A DNA stretch of 42,774 bases from the NCBI GenBank assembly GCA_017511535.1, contig JAFWJS010000055.1, forward strand, positions 1-42,774, given 5' to 3'. Numbering within the stretch: the stretch's first letter is position 1; each line of letters begins with the position of its first letter. The translations under genes were made by a program, and so were the position numbers. Positions 23,386-32,019 of this stretch are shown piece after piece. The notes under the pieces were generated by a model. It was given only the letters and a program-made list of their open reading frames with translations. It did not search any database and had not been told where the DNA came from. The DNA comes from Eubacterium sp. Its GTDB lineage: Bacteria; Bacillota; Clostridia; Peptostreptococcales; Anaerovoracaceae.

Positions 23386-24244
23386 AACAGTCAGAGCGTT
23401 CGCGGTAAGGTCAACAGAGCTCGTGGCCGAGGCAAGAGAGCGTCACCGTACTTTTCCGGTAGTCACTGCAGCGCTTGGCAGGCTTCTTTCGGCAGGGGCA
23501 ATGATGGGCGCGATGATGAAAGGAGATAAAGACAAGCTTACGCTTCAGATTAACGGCGACGGTCCGATAGGGCAGATGACCGTAACAGTCGACAGTCATG
23601 GGAACGTGAAGGGATTTCCGCAGAATCCTGACGTCGATATACCTCTTAAGAGACCTGGCAAGCTTGACGTCGGCTCAGCTGTAGGGAAGGGCCTTCTTAA
23701 CGTTATCATGGACCTCGGTATGGATAAGCCGTACAACGGACAGGTAGAGATACAGACAGGCGAGATAGGGGACGACCTGGCATATTACTTCACAGTTTCG
23801 GAGCAGACACCGTCAGCCGTTGGTCTCGGCGTGATGGTGGATACAGACAGCTCCGTCAGGCATGCGGGGGGATACATCATCCAAGTCATGCCTGACGCTT
23901 CAGAAGAGACGATCAAGGAGGTCGAAGACAAGGTCTTCCTTGCTGATTCAGTAACGGTCATGATGGAAGACGGCAAGACACCTGAGCAGATACTTGAGTA
24001 CTTCCTTGGAGATATGGATCTGAAGATACTGGAGAAGACAGACGTCCGGTTCCACTGTGACTGCTCCAGAGAGAGTGTGGCGAGAGCGCTTGCAACGATA
24101 AGCAAGAAGGATCTGGACGACATAATCAACGACGGCAAGGAGATAGAGGTGAAATGCCACTTCTGTAATTCTTCATACAAATACAATATTGATGAGCTGA
24201 AAGATATAACGGGTGCCCGATGCAGTCGTTCGCGGCGTCCATGA
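23348..24244 (+). CDS. hslO: Redox-regulated chaperone Hsp33
   Basis: A 298-residue cytosolic chaperone that is activated by oxidation and prevents protein aggregation. The zinc-binding cysteines are C237 and C239 (CDC) and C270 and C273 (CHFC), the CxC-CxxC pattern of Hsp33. The N-terminal MVRATAANETVRAFAV, GRLLSAGAMMG and GDGPIGQMTV are characteristic. The ATG at 23348 is preferred to 23333 because GGAG sits about nine bases upstream and homologues begin close to the MVRATA segment. The start lies 38 bases inside the end of the GH3 gene, so the pair is co-translated. The C-terminus carries an extra cysteine in a short basic tail (ARCSRSRRP), which is unusual for the family. Confidence 0.94.
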   Translation: MKDYMVRATAANETVRAFAVRSTELVAEARERHRTFPVVTAALGRLLSAGAMMGAMMKGDKDKLTLQINGDGPIGQMTVTVDSHGNVKGFPQNPDVDIPLKRPGKLDVGSAVGKGLLNVIMDLGMDKPYNGQVEIQTGEIGDDLAYYFTVSEQTPSAVGLGVMVDTDSSVRHAGGYIIQVMPDASEETIKEVEDKVFLADSVTVMMEDGKTPEQILEYFLGDMDLKILEKTDVRFHCDCSRESVARALATISKKDLDDIINDGKEIEVKCHFCNSSYKYNIDELKDITGARCSRSRRP

Positions 24245-24301
24245 CGTGCGAGCACGCCAGGAGCTATGCTCCGACTTAAATTGATCGATCTGGTGAAAAG
24301 A

Positions 24302-26527
24302 ATGACAGAAGAAAAGAAAACTGAAGGAAGAAGACTTAGACCATTTATCACGCCGGGTGCAGCACTTGGCCTTTCCATAGGTACGAGTGTCGGCTGGGGG
24401 TCGTTCGTGGTGACTACCAATCTTTATCTGCTTCAGGCAGGACCGCTCGGCAGTTCGATCGGGATGATCATTGGTGCACTCATAATGCTCATAGTGAGCT
24501 GGAACTACCACTACATGATGAATCTGTATCCGGACTGCGGGGGCATCTATTCATATACCAAAAACCTTCTTGGCCATGATTCTGGCTTCCTGACGGCATG
24601 GTTCCTGGTGCTTACATATGCGGCAATATTCTGGGCGAACGCCACGTCGCTCCCGCTGTTCTCCAAATACTTTCTGGGAGAGACGTTTCGCTTCGGTAAG
24701 ATGTATACACTGTTCGATTATGATGTTTATCTCGGCGAGACCATTCTTACTGTAGCTGCTGTCATAGTCACCGGGCTCCTTCTTGCAAAGACAAGGAACA
24801 TTATAAAGACGATTGCTGCTCTGCTTGGACTGGTGTTTTCAATAGGGATAATAGTATGCTTTGCCGCAGCGATGATAAAGCATGAGCCGGAGTTCTCATT
24901 TGATCCGACATTCATACCGGATAAAAGTGAATTTGAGCAGATAATCAGGGTAGCAAGCGTATCATCGTGGGCGTTCGTAGGATTTGAATGCATATCACAT
25001 GCAGCCGAGGAGCTTACGTTTGACAGAAGGCATACATTCAGCCTGCTCTCTGCATCTGTGATCATCACGACGCTCCTGTATATTTTCGTTATGGTACTTT
25101 CAGTAACGTGTTATCCAAAGGAATTCGCAAGCTGGACAGAGTACCTGAGCCACCTGGACGAGATGGAAGGGATCGATGCGCTTCCTGCATTCTATGCAGC
25201 TGATCATTACATGGGCAGGACAGGAGTGCTGATCCTTGTTATAGCTTTACTGGCGATAATCTTATCAAGTCTGGTCGGTAATATGTTTGCTCTCAGCAGA
25301 ATAATATACAAGACTGCATCAGACGGAGTTCTTCCGAAGAAACTGGCATATATCAACAGCAGCTACGCTCCGTCAAAGGCGATCGCTGCGATAGTTATGT
25401 TATCATGTCTCGTACCGCTGCTTGGGAGGACCACGATCGGCTGGATCGTAGATGTAAATACAATAGGTGCTACAATAGCTTACGGATTCATATCCGCAGC
25501 CGTCCTGAAGAAGGCTCGGGAAACAGGCGCACTGAGGGAGAAGATCACCGGTGGAGCCGGTCTCCTGATCATGCTTGCATTTGGCATATACCTTCTCATG
25601 CCGAGTATTCTGGGTGGTAGCAGAATGGCAAAGGAATCGTATTTCCTGTTCACTGTGTGGTCAGTACTCGGGATCATATTCTTCAGAAATCTTCTGATCA
25701 AAGACCAAAAGGGCAGATACGGAAGATCGGTCATAGTGTGGATCTCACTTGTTCTGCTTGTACTTTTCTCGTCCATAGACTGGATGGTGCAGCAGGTTAC
25801 AACGGCTTCAGAGAAAGCCGCCATTCTTATAACGGAGTATTACAGTGGAGGCATGGGGGCTGATACGGCAGCAGACGCAGAACGTTTTGTCGCGAAAGAG
25901 ATCATGAACATCCGGAATACCAATATGACAGCAACACTTATCGTTGTGGCATTCTTCTCGATTTCCATGGGCGTGATGCTGAACAACTTCATGCTTATGA
26001 GAAAGCGTGAGAAGGAGAAGGATATAGAACTGGGAACTGCAAAAGCTTTGGCTGCTACGGACGCGCTCACAGGAGTAAAAAACAAGAATGCATACTCTGA
26101 TTATGAGAATATGATGAACGCCAGGATACTTGAGGGAGATCAGGAGGCATTCTCTATAGTTGTCTGCGACGTGAACGGACTCAAACACGTGAATGATACT
26201 TTAGGACACAAGGCGGGGGATAAATACATACAATCTGCCAGCGACATAATATGTACGGCTTTTGAGCACAGCCCTGTGTTCAGGATCGGAGGAGATGAGT
26301 TCTGTGTGGTTCTTAAAGGAAAGGATTTTGAGAATAGAGCTTCTATTATGAGTGACTTCAATAGATTGATGGAAGGAAACAAGGAATCGGGTAAAGTTGT
26401 GGTAGCATCAGGTATCTCTGATTTTGACTCCAGATGTGATAACAGGGTCCAGTCAGTATTCGAGCGTGCTGACGAGCTCATGTACGCGAGGAAGAAAGAA
26501 CTTAAAGGAAGTGAGGAGGTCAGATAG
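24302..26527 (+). CDS. Amino-acid permease (APC) fused to a GGDEF diguanylate cyclase
   Basis: About 741 residues. The N-terminal ~430 form an APC-superfamily permease: GAALGLSIGTSVGWGSFVV is the discontinuous first helix, and WAFVGFECISHAAEEL matches the helix-6 region. After this core come a helix, an outer loop of about 50 residues (roughly 495-545), another helix, and a coiled segment. The GGDEF domain then begins at ATDALTGVKNKNAY; the active motif GGDEF is at 663-667 and DVNGLKHVNDTLGH is intact, so cyclic di-GMP synthesis is expected. No RxxD inhibitory site is seen before it. Amino-acid binding may control the cyclase. An ATG at 24266 lies inside a small hairpin with a badly spaced AGGAG, so 24302 is preferred. 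Confidence 0.85.
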   Translation: MTEEKKTEGRRLRPFITPGAALGLSIGTSVGWGSFVVTTNLYLLQAGPLGSSIGMIIGALIMLIVSWNYHYMMNLYPDCGGIYSYTKNLLGHDSGFLTAWFLVLTYAAIFWANATSLPLFSKYFLGETFRFGKMYTLFDYDVYLGETILTVAAVIVTGLLLAKTRNIIKTIAALLGLVFSIGIIVCFAAAMIKHEPEFSFDPTFIPDKSEFEQIIRVASVSSWAFVGFECISHAAEELTFDRRHTFSLLSASVIITTLLYIFVMVLSVTCYPKEFASWTEYLSHLDEMEGIDALPAFYAADHYMGRTGVLILVIALLAIILSSLVGNMFALSRIIYKTASDGVLPKKLAYINSSYAPSKAIAAIVMLSCLVPLLGRTTIGWIVDVNTIGATIAYGFISAAVLKKARETGALREKITGGAGLLIMLAFGIYLLMPSILGGSRMAKESYFLFTVWSVLGIIFFRNLLIKDQKGRYGRSVIVWISLVLLVLFSSIDWMVQQVTTASEKAAILITEYYSGGMGADTAADAERFVAKEIMNIRNTNMTATLIVVAFFSISMGVMLNNFMLMRKREKEKDIELGTAKALAATDALTGVKNKNAYSDYENMMNARILEGDQEAFSIVVCDVNGLKHVNDTLGHKAGDKYIQSASDIICTAFEHSPVFRIGGDEFCVVLKGKDFENRASIMSDFNRLMEGNKESGKVVVASGISDFDSRCDNRVQSVFERADELMYARKKELKGSEEVR

Positions 26528-26556
26528 AATATGACTTTGTTCGAAAGAGGCACATC

Positions 26557-27045
26557 ATGGAACGCGTATCATTGATACATCCTATAGACCCTGTATATGA
26601 TGAGAAAAGTGAGGTCCTTATTCTTGGAAGTTTTCCGTCTGTCAGATCGCGTGAGGCTGGTTTTTTTTACGGTCATCCGCAGAACAGGTTCTGGAAAGTC
26701 ACGGCAGCAGTCATGGAGGAGGATGTCCCTCACACGATCCCGGAGAAACGGGATTTCCTCCTGAGAAATCACATCGCGCTCTGGGACGTGATAGGACGCT
26801 GCTCCATCTGCGGCTCATCTGACACGTCGATACGTGACGCAGAGCCGAATGATCTTGGAGTGATAATCGGAGCTTCAGGTCTAAACAGGATCTTCGTTAA
26901 CGGCAAGACAGCAGAAAAGATATACAGAAAGTATACCGAAAAAGCTACAGGGATCCGTGCTGTATGTCTCCCGTCGACGAGTCCTGCCAACGCGGCATGG
27001 AGTCTTGAAAAGCTCATACAGGCCTGGAGCATTATAAAAGAATAA
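26557..27045 (+). CDS. DNA-deoxyinosine/uracil glycosylase (UDG family 6-like)
   Basis: A 162-residue base-excision repair enzyme that removes deaminated bases. The pattern is typical of the hypoxanthine-DNA glycosylase branch of the uracil-DNA glycosylase fold: HPIDPVYDEKSEVLILGSFPS at the start, the active-site region FFYGHPQNRFWKV, ALWDVIGRCSICGSSDTSI and the C-terminal LPSTSPANA loop. The size matches the family. The ATG at 26557 is preceded by a weak purine stretch (AAAGAGG). It follows the permease-cyclase gene after 29 bases and may be co-transcribed. A strong bidirectional terminator follows. Confidence 0.9.
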   Translation: MERVSLIHPIDPVYDEKSEVLILGSFPSVRSREAGFFYGHPQNRFWKVTAAVMEEDVPHTIPEKRDFLLRNHIALWDVIGRCSICGSSDTSIRDAEPNDLGVIIGASGLNRIFVNGKTAEKIYRKYTEKATGIRAVCLPSTSPANAAWSLEKLIQAWSIIKE

Positions 27046-27057
27046 AAGAGAACAATA

Positions 27058-27085
27058 AAAACCGGCAGCCCGCGCTGCCGGTTTT
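27058..27085. terminator. Bidirectional terminator between glycosylase and serA
   Basis: A stem ACCGGCAGC/GCTGCCGGT with a four-base loop is flanked by As on the left and Ts on the right, so it can stop both convergent transcripts. Confidence 0.9.
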
Positions 27086-27103
27086 CTGCATCTATCGTGT
27101 GTT

Positions 27104-28267
27104 TTACTTGATGATCCTTACGCGGATGACATCATCGACCCAGTTGAGCTTTTCAACGATCTTGTCTGTGCTTGCAGAGTCGATATCGAGTACACAGTAA
27201 GCATATTCTCCGCGTGATGTATTGGTAAGGTGAGCAATGTTGATATTCTCATCAGCTATGATCTGAGTGAACTTGCTCAGCATGTTAGGCTTGTTCCTGT
27301 GGATGATCGCGATACGTCCTGTGGAGCTGCAGTATCCTGCGTCGCAGTCAGGAAGGTTCACTGAATTACGGATATCGCCGTTCTCAAGGTAGTCGCGGAT
27401 CTCAGCTGCGGCCATCTCTGCGCAGTTCTCTTCCGCTTCGCCTGTGCTCGCTCCGAGGTGCGGAGTGCAGATGACGTTGTCAAGCTTCACGATCTCAGGG
27501 TCAGGGAAGTCTGTGACATACTTCGCGACCTTACCTGATGCCAGAGCTTCCTTGAGAGCCGCGTTGTCAACGATCTCGCCTCTTGAGAAGTTCAGTACGA
27601 TAACGCCTTTCTTCATGGCGTCGAATGCTTCTTTCCCGATGCTTCCCCTTGTTTTATCAGTGAGATGAAGGTGCATCGTGATATAATCACATTTTCTGAA
27701 AAGCTCTTCATATGTCTTGAGGACCTTTACGTTGTGTGAAAGAACAAGAGCGTTGTGCACTGACAGGTAAGGGTCCACGCCATAAACGTCCATGCCGAGA
27801 CGTCCGGCTGCGTTTGCGACCATTCCTCCGATAGCGCCGAGTCCGATGACTCCGAGCTTCTTGCCCTTGATCTCTTTACCGACGTAAGCCTTCTTGGCCT
27901 TCTCCATATTCTTGGCGATGTCAGCGTCGTCAGAATTCTCATTTACCCATTTGACTGCGGCAGGGATGTTCCTGGACGCGTTTATCATTGAGGCGAGAAC
28001 AAGCTCCTTTACGCTGTTGGCGTTGGCGCCCGGCGCGTTGAAAACAACGATACCTTTCTCAGCGCATTTATCGAGAGGGATATTGTTCACACCTGTTCCT
28101 GCTCTTGCTATTGTAAGGAGGCTGTCAGGGAGCTCCAGATCATGCATCTTGGCGCTTCTTACGAGGACGGCGTCAGCTCCTTCAAGCTCTTCAGTTGGCT
28201 GATAGTCTTCTGTAAAGACATTGTTTATGACCTTTGAAATATTGTTCAGGCACTTATACTTATACAT
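27104..28267 (-). CDS. serA: D-3-phosphoglycerate dehydrogenase with ACT domain
   Basis: A 387-residue NAD-dependent enzyme that oxidises 3-phosphoglycerate in the first step of serine synthesis. The substrate domain includes LLTIARAGTGVNNIPLDKCAEKG, and the nucleotide domain has GKKLGVIGLGAIGGMVAN (GxGxxG). The catalytic histidine lies in ICTPHLGAST. A C-terminal ACT domain (IAIIHRNKPNMLSKFTQII) is expected to bind serine for feedback control. This is the short form without the extra intervening domain. GGAGG precedes the ATG at 28267. It lies 25 bases downstream of rfbA and is probably read from the rfbA promoter. serB and serC are not nearby. Confidence 0.95.
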   Translation of the reverse strand: MYKYKCLNNISKVINNVFTEDYQPTEELEGADAVLVRSAKMHDLELPDSLLTIARAGTGVNNIPLDKCAEKGIVVFNAPGANANSVKELVLASMINASRNIPAAVKWVNENSDDADIAKNMEKAKKAYVGKEIKGKKLGVIGLGAIGGMVANAAGRLGMDVYGVDPYLSVHNALVLSHNVKVLKTYEELFRKCDYITMHLHLTDKTRGSIGKEAFDAMKKGVIVLNFSRGEIVDNAALKEALASGKVAKYVTDFPDPEIVKLDNVICTPHLGASTGEAEENCAEMAAAEIRDYLENGDIRNSVNLPDCDAGYCSSTGRIAIIHRNKPNMLSKFTQIIADENINIAHLTNTSRGEYAYCVLDIDSASTDKIVEKLNWVDDVIRVRIIK

Positions 28268-28292
28268 TTATTTATCCTCCGTTATCCGCAAT

Positions 28293-29204
28293 TCAGCGGT
28301 ATTTATTGATCGTACTGTTGTTTCTCGCGTTCCTTAAGGCAAGAGCCATCAGGTATTTGCCATAGCCGCTCTTGGACATCTCCTCGCCAAGCGACCTGAG
28401 CTCGTCAAGATTTATCCATCCGTTGGCGAAAGCTGCTTCTTCAGGGCACCCGATGATACAGTCATATTCATACTGTATGCGGCGCACGAAAGAGATCGTA
28501 TCTACGAGTGAGTCGAACGTGCCGGCGTCGAACCAGGTGACTTTCTTGTCAAGCAGCGTTACTTCCAGATCTCCTGCTTCCAGATATGCCTTGTTGACAT
28601 CTGTGATCTCAAGCTCGCCTCTTGAGCTCGGCTCGAGCTTTTCGGCTATCTCTACAGCTCTGCTGTCATAGAAGTAGAGACCTATCACAGCGTAGTTGCT
28701 CGCAGGTTCTGCAGGCTTCTCTGTGAGAGATACAGGTCTGTTCTCTTCATCAAAGCCGATAACTCCGAATGCTCTTGGATCTTCAACGTAACAGCCGAAT
28801 ATCGTTGATTTATGCTCCAGCTCGGCTTTCTTGGCGGCACGGCGCATATCACGCTTAAGACCGCGTCCATATATAACATTGTCCCCGAGGATGAGACATA
28901 CGCTGTCGCCCGCGATGAAGTCCTTAGCTACGATGAGCGCGTCGGCTATTCCTCTCGGAGTCTTCTGGATGCCGTAGGTTATGCTGATCCCAAACTTGGA
29001 CCCGTCTCCGAATACTCGTCTGAAGCTGTCCAGGTCCTTCTCGGATATGATCATCATTATGTCCCGTATCCCTGCCTGTATGAGAAGCGTAAGAGGATAA
29101 TACATCATCGGCTTGTCATATACAGGAAGGAGAGGCTTGGCTACAGCTCTGGTCACAGGATACAATCTTGTACCGGAGCCGGCCGCTAGTATGATACCCT
29201 TCAT
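28293..29204 (-). CDS. rfbA: Glucose-1-phosphate thymidylyltransferase
   Basis: A 303-residue nucleotidyltransferase that makes dTDP-glucose from dTTP and glucose-1-phosphate, the entry to dTDP-rhamnose for surface polysaccharides. The start MKGIILAAGSGTRLYPVT carries the GxGTR nucleotide loop and is followed by KPLLPVYDKPMMYYPL. VCLILGDNVIYG and KVTWFDAGTFDSL are further signatures. The frame stays open 50 codons upstream, but that part covers the promoter, so the ATG at 29204 with GAAGG upstream is used. rfbB, rfbC and rfbD are absent here; the next gene is serA, an unexpected partner. Family identity is firm; dTDP versus other nucleotides is by similarity. Confidence 0.95.
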   Translation of the reverse strand: MKGIILAAGSGTRLYPVTRAVAKPLLPVYDKPMMYYPLTLLIQAGIRDIMMIISEKDLDSFRRVFGDGSKFGISITYGIQKTPRGIADALIVAKDFIAGDSVCLILGDNVIYGRGLKRDMRRAAKKAELEHKSTIFGCYVEDPRAFGVIGFDEENRPVSLTEKPAEPASNYAVIGLYFYDSRAVEIAEKLEPSSRGELEITDVNKAYLEAGDLEVTLLDKKVTWFDAGTFDSLVDTISFVRRIQYEYDCIIGCPEEAAFANGWINLDELRSLGEEMSKSGYGKYLMALALRNARNNSTINKYR

Positions 29205-29237
29205 TATATTTACCTTCTTTGATTTATACGTTGAAAA

Positions 29238-29266
29238 ATTATACACTATAGTCACATTATTGTCAA
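29238..29266 (-). promoter_or_regulatory. Perfect consensus sigma-A promoter of rfbA-serA
   Basis: Read on the minus strand: TTGACA (29261-29266), exactly 17 bases, TATAAT (29238-29243). Both boxes match the consensus at all 12 positions. The expected transcript begins about 30 bases before the rfbA start codon. Confidence 0.93.
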
Positions 29267-29347
29267 AACAGACTTTTTTTGCTCTTTGTAAATAAACAGT
29301 GGCAAAACCGGGCGATACGTGGTAGAATAAAGACCGTTGGAAGACGT

Positions 29348-29420
29348 GGTCCATTAGCTCAGCTGGGAGAGCGACAGGGTGACAACCTGTAGGTCACAAG
29401 TTCAAGTCTTGTATGGGCCA
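29348..29420 (+). tRNA. tRNA-Val (anticodon GAC)
   Basis: A complete cloverleaf of 73 bases. The acceptor stem GGTCCAT pairs with ATGGGCC with one G-T pair, followed by discriminator A. The anticodon arm is ACAGG-GTGACAA-CCTGT, giving anticodon GAC for valine codons GTC and GTT. The T-arm contains GTTCAAGTC. CCA is not encoded. A TAGAAT box at 29323-29328 may be its -10 element. A strong hairpin terminator starts six bases after the gene, so it is a single-gene unit. Confidence 0.96.
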
Positions 29421-29425
29421 CTTGA

Positions 29426-29460
29426 AAAGACCCGGAGCCGGTATACGGCTCCGGGTCTTT
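29426..29460. terminator. Terminator between tRNA-Val and the convergent protease gene
   Basis: A fully paired 15-base-pair stem built around GACCCGGAGCCG and its complement, with loop GTATA, flanked by As on one side and Ts on the other. It can serve both strands. Confidence 0.92.
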
Positions 29461-29476
29461 ATCTTTCTGAACAGTA

Positions 29477-31798
29477 TCAGCTTATCCTTACTTTCTTACT
29501 GATCCAGCTGCTGTATTTCGTCTTTCCGCCTGTCGTCCTGTAAGCCCGGATCGATATGGTATATGTCTTTCCCTTTCTGAAATCAAGGCCGCCGAACTTT
29601 TTCAGGGTGACTTTCATAGATGACGTCTTCACTGAGGTGACCTTGTATTTCGCGGTATCCTTTACCGCAGGAGCGATCCTGCAGGTCCTGGAAGTTCCAG
29701 TGTCGCTTCGTACCGCCTTGATCATGTATTTCACGCCTGTTTTTGTTCTGCTGGTCTTAACTGTGTCTGGAAGGTCATAGGTCTTGCCTGTAGTAAGGTC
29801 TGTTGCTGTTGTCCTGGTGACAGTTTTCTTTACGAGATCGGAGCGGCTGAATGACAGATCGATCTTCCCGCTGACGGAATCTGCTTTTACTGAAGAGACT
29901 TTCGTAATGGAAGTACTGCTGCCGGTCTTTTTGGTAGATCTGCAGAGGGCGGTGTCCTGAGGCTCGCCGTCGTTTCTTGTCTTGATGCTTATGGATAGCG
30001 GCTCACTATCTGACGGTCCCTTCCGGTCTTTTGCATCATATGCAGCCTGTACTGCGCTGCCTGCATCCACGGCCCCATATCCCAGCTCATTTTTCAGATA
30101 ATAGTTTTCATCGCCTTCACGGTCCGACGCAGTCGCGCATATGATATTACGGACTTCTTCAGGTGTAAGATCAGGGTCGGCGTCCAGTATGAGAGCAGCC
30201 ACACCTGAAACGACCGGCGACGACATGGACGAACCGTCTTTATACCCATATCTGTTGCCGGTCAGCGTACTGCTGCTGCCGGGCAGCGTACTGTATATGT
30301 GAGTTCCCGGCGCGGATATGTCTTTGGCAGTGCCGGAGAATGTATTGTAAGTATTATTACGGGCGCCGCTTTCATCGATGTTGCATACAGATATGACTTC
30401 CTTCATGTCGGCAGGGTAATTATAAAATTCCAGCTCGCCGTTCTTGAATCTGGATTTCTCGTATGGTGTGCTGATGTTTCCTGCGGATGATACGAAAACG
30501 ATACCATCGTTGTAATAGTGATCGAGCACCGTATCTCCGAGTGCCGTATCACGGTAGCTTCCGCCGAAGCTCATATTGATCACTTCAGCATCGTTCTCGG
30601 CAAGATAGTTGATCCCTGCGATCACATCGAACGTAGAAAAATCACGGCTCCCTTTTCTTCCGAATCCTGTGACAAGTACCCGCGAAAGGTCATTGTCCTT
30701 CCCGGATGCTGTTCCGGCACAGAAGACAGGATCACCTTCAGCAAGACTGTCATTCTTGTCATCATACTTTGCGCATATTATCCCGGTGACATGAGTGCCA
30801 TGTCCGCCGGTGCCATGATCATCAGTTCTTTTCTCTGGCTTACTGTCTCTGAAAGCAGTATATTTCCCGTTTTCATCGAGGATCAGATTGTCTTTCAGAG
30901 CCGTATGCCCGGCGTCTACGCCTGTGTCTACGACGCCGACAGTGGTCGTCTGCGATATCCCTCTGTCATACAGCAGATCCCAGGCTTCAGGGATATTTGC
31001 GGCTGTGTGGAAATATTGTGAAGCATATTCATATCGTGAGCTGCCTGAGGCGCTCAGGGCAGAACTGCTTTCAGCTTCAAGCTGGTACAGATAGTTGGGC
31101 TGGACATAAGCCACATTGCTTTCCTCATTTATAGCGCGGGCAGTATCTGTGACATCTTCACAGTCACCGGTATTTATGAGCGCTACTTTGCTCCCGCTGC
31201 TGTTCTTCATAATAGACTCACATTCAGCGTCAGCATTTTCAGCTGTCTCCCGTACGGTACTGTTGGAGGTACCTTTATCGAACACAGCTATAAGCTGGCC
31301 TTCGGCCATACAGGAAGAATCTGTGGAAGAGTCGATATCGAGCATGTCAGAATAAGAGCTGGAGCCGTCATCTTTAACGATCACTTCAACAGTGTCGGAA
31401 GCAGTGCTCCCGTTCCACTCAACTGTCGCGGTGACCATACATGAAGCAGATGAAGCCCCTTTGTATCTGCCCGTAAGGTTTCCATGTATCCTGCCGCGGC
31501 TGTCAACAGACGCTACGTCAGCATCGCTGCTTTCCCAGGTCACTTTATACCCTGCAGCGTATGCAGGAAGTATGAGAGTGTCCAGGCCGTGACCTGTATC
31601 GTATTCAGGCGAGATCAAAGATTCGTCTTCTTTATATATGATCACAGTGCCTGAAGGATCGCTGGCTTCAGCGGAATAAGAATGGTCCGGAGAAGGGAAG
31701 CGCAGTAAAGATAACGACAGCAGAAAAGCCGCGGCAAGCGCGGTGATCCTGCTCAGTGCAGATCGTTTATTGTCGTTTCCTGTTATCCTGCGGATCAT
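29477..31798 (-). CDS. Secreted subtilisin-like serine protease (S8)
   Basis: A 773-residue exported protein. A signal peptide spans about 1-44 (hydrophobic ITALAAAFLLSLSLL). Residues about 50-145 look like a bacterial Ig-like domain (VTWESSDADVASVD). About 165-240 resemble an I9-type propeptide (QLIAVFDKG ... NVAYVQPNYLYQLE). The S8 domain follows, with D291 (VVDTGVDAGH), H333 (GHGTHVTG) and S524 (GSSMSSPVVSG) as the triad. The last 140 residues are rich in Ser, Thr and Lys and end in a fibronectin-like segment (KTYTISIRAYRTTGGKTKYSSW). No sorting motif is seen, so attachment is unknown. It is a single-gene unit with its own promoter. Confidence 0.93.
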   Translation of the reverse strand: MIRRITGNDNKRSALSRITALAAAFLLSLSLLRFPSPDHSYSAEASDPSGTVIIYKEDESLISPEYDTGHGLDTLILPAYAAGYKVTWESSDADVASVDSRGRIHGNLTGRYKGASSASCMVTATVEWNGSTASDTVEVIVKDDGSSSYSDMLDIDSSTDSSCMAEGQLIAVFDKGTSNSTVRETAENADAECESIMKNSSGSKVALINTGDCEDVTDTARAINEESNVAYVQPNYLYQLEAESSSALSASGSSRYEYASQYFHTAANIPEAWDLLYDRGISQTTTVGVVDTGVDAGHTALKDNLILDENGKYTAFRDSKPEKRTDDHGTGGHGTHVTGIICAKYDDKNDSLAEGDPVFCAGTASGKDNDLSRVLVTGFGRKGSRDFSTFDVIAGINYLAENDAEVINMSFGGSYRDTALGDTVLDHYYNDGIVFVSSAGNISTPYEKSRFKNGELEFYNYPADMKEVISVCNIDESGARNNTYNTFSGTAKDISAPGTHIYSTLPGSSSTLTGNRYGYKDGSSMSSPVVSGVAALILDADPDLTPEEVRNIICATASDREGDENYYLKNELGYGAVDAGSAVQAAYDAKDRKGPSDSEPLSISIKTRNDGEPQDTALCRSTKKTGSSTSITKVSSVKADSVSGKIDLSFSRSDLVKKTVTRTTATDLTTGKTYDLPDTVKTSRTKTGVKYMIKAVRSDTGTSRTCRIAPAVKDTAKYKVTSVKTSSMKVTLKKFGGLDFRKGKTYTISIRAYRTTGGKTKYSSWISKKVRIS

Positions 31799-31836
31799 AT
31801 AATGAAGTCCTCATATCTTATCTTTTATATATAAGA

Positions 31837-31865
31837 ATTATAAGAGCAGAAAAGTATATATTCAA
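31837..31865 (-). promoter_or_regulatory. Promoter of the subtilisin-like protease gene
   Basis: On the minus strand: TTGAAT (31860-31865), 17 bases, TATAAT (31837-31842). It lies about 40 bases before the start codon. Confidence 0.78.
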
Positions 31866-31911
31866 TTAAAAAGCGCAATATATAAAGAAGGAGGAAAAAA
31901 TTTTCACATTT

Positions 31912-31938
31912 TTAGCACTCACCTCTTGACAGTGCTAA
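31912..31938. promoter_or_regulatory. CIRCE operator (HrcA binding site) before hsp20
   Basis: TTAGCACTC, nine bases, CAGTGCTAA. This matches the CIRCE consensus TTAGCACTC-N9-GAGTGCTAA at 17 of 18 arm positions; the first base of the right arm is C instead of G. It overlaps the -35 box, as expected for HrcA repression. Confidence 0.93.
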
Positions 31939-31954
31939 CAAAAGGTGATATAAC
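31926..31954 (+). promoter_or_regulatory. Heat-shock promoter of hsp20
   Basis: TTGACA (31926-31931) and TATAAC (31949-31954) are 17 bases apart. The -35 box lies within the CIRCE element. Confidence 0.88.
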
Positions 31955-32019
31955 ATAATTGTCCTGAGGAAGGGCACAGAATGTTAACAATGAAATTTAT
32001 ATAAAAGGAGGAATGACTT

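Noticed and set aside
29205..29354. N-terminal extension of rfbA
   Set aside because: The extra 50 codons cover the consensus promoter and reach the tRNA gene; the normal start MKGIILAAG has a ribosome binding site.
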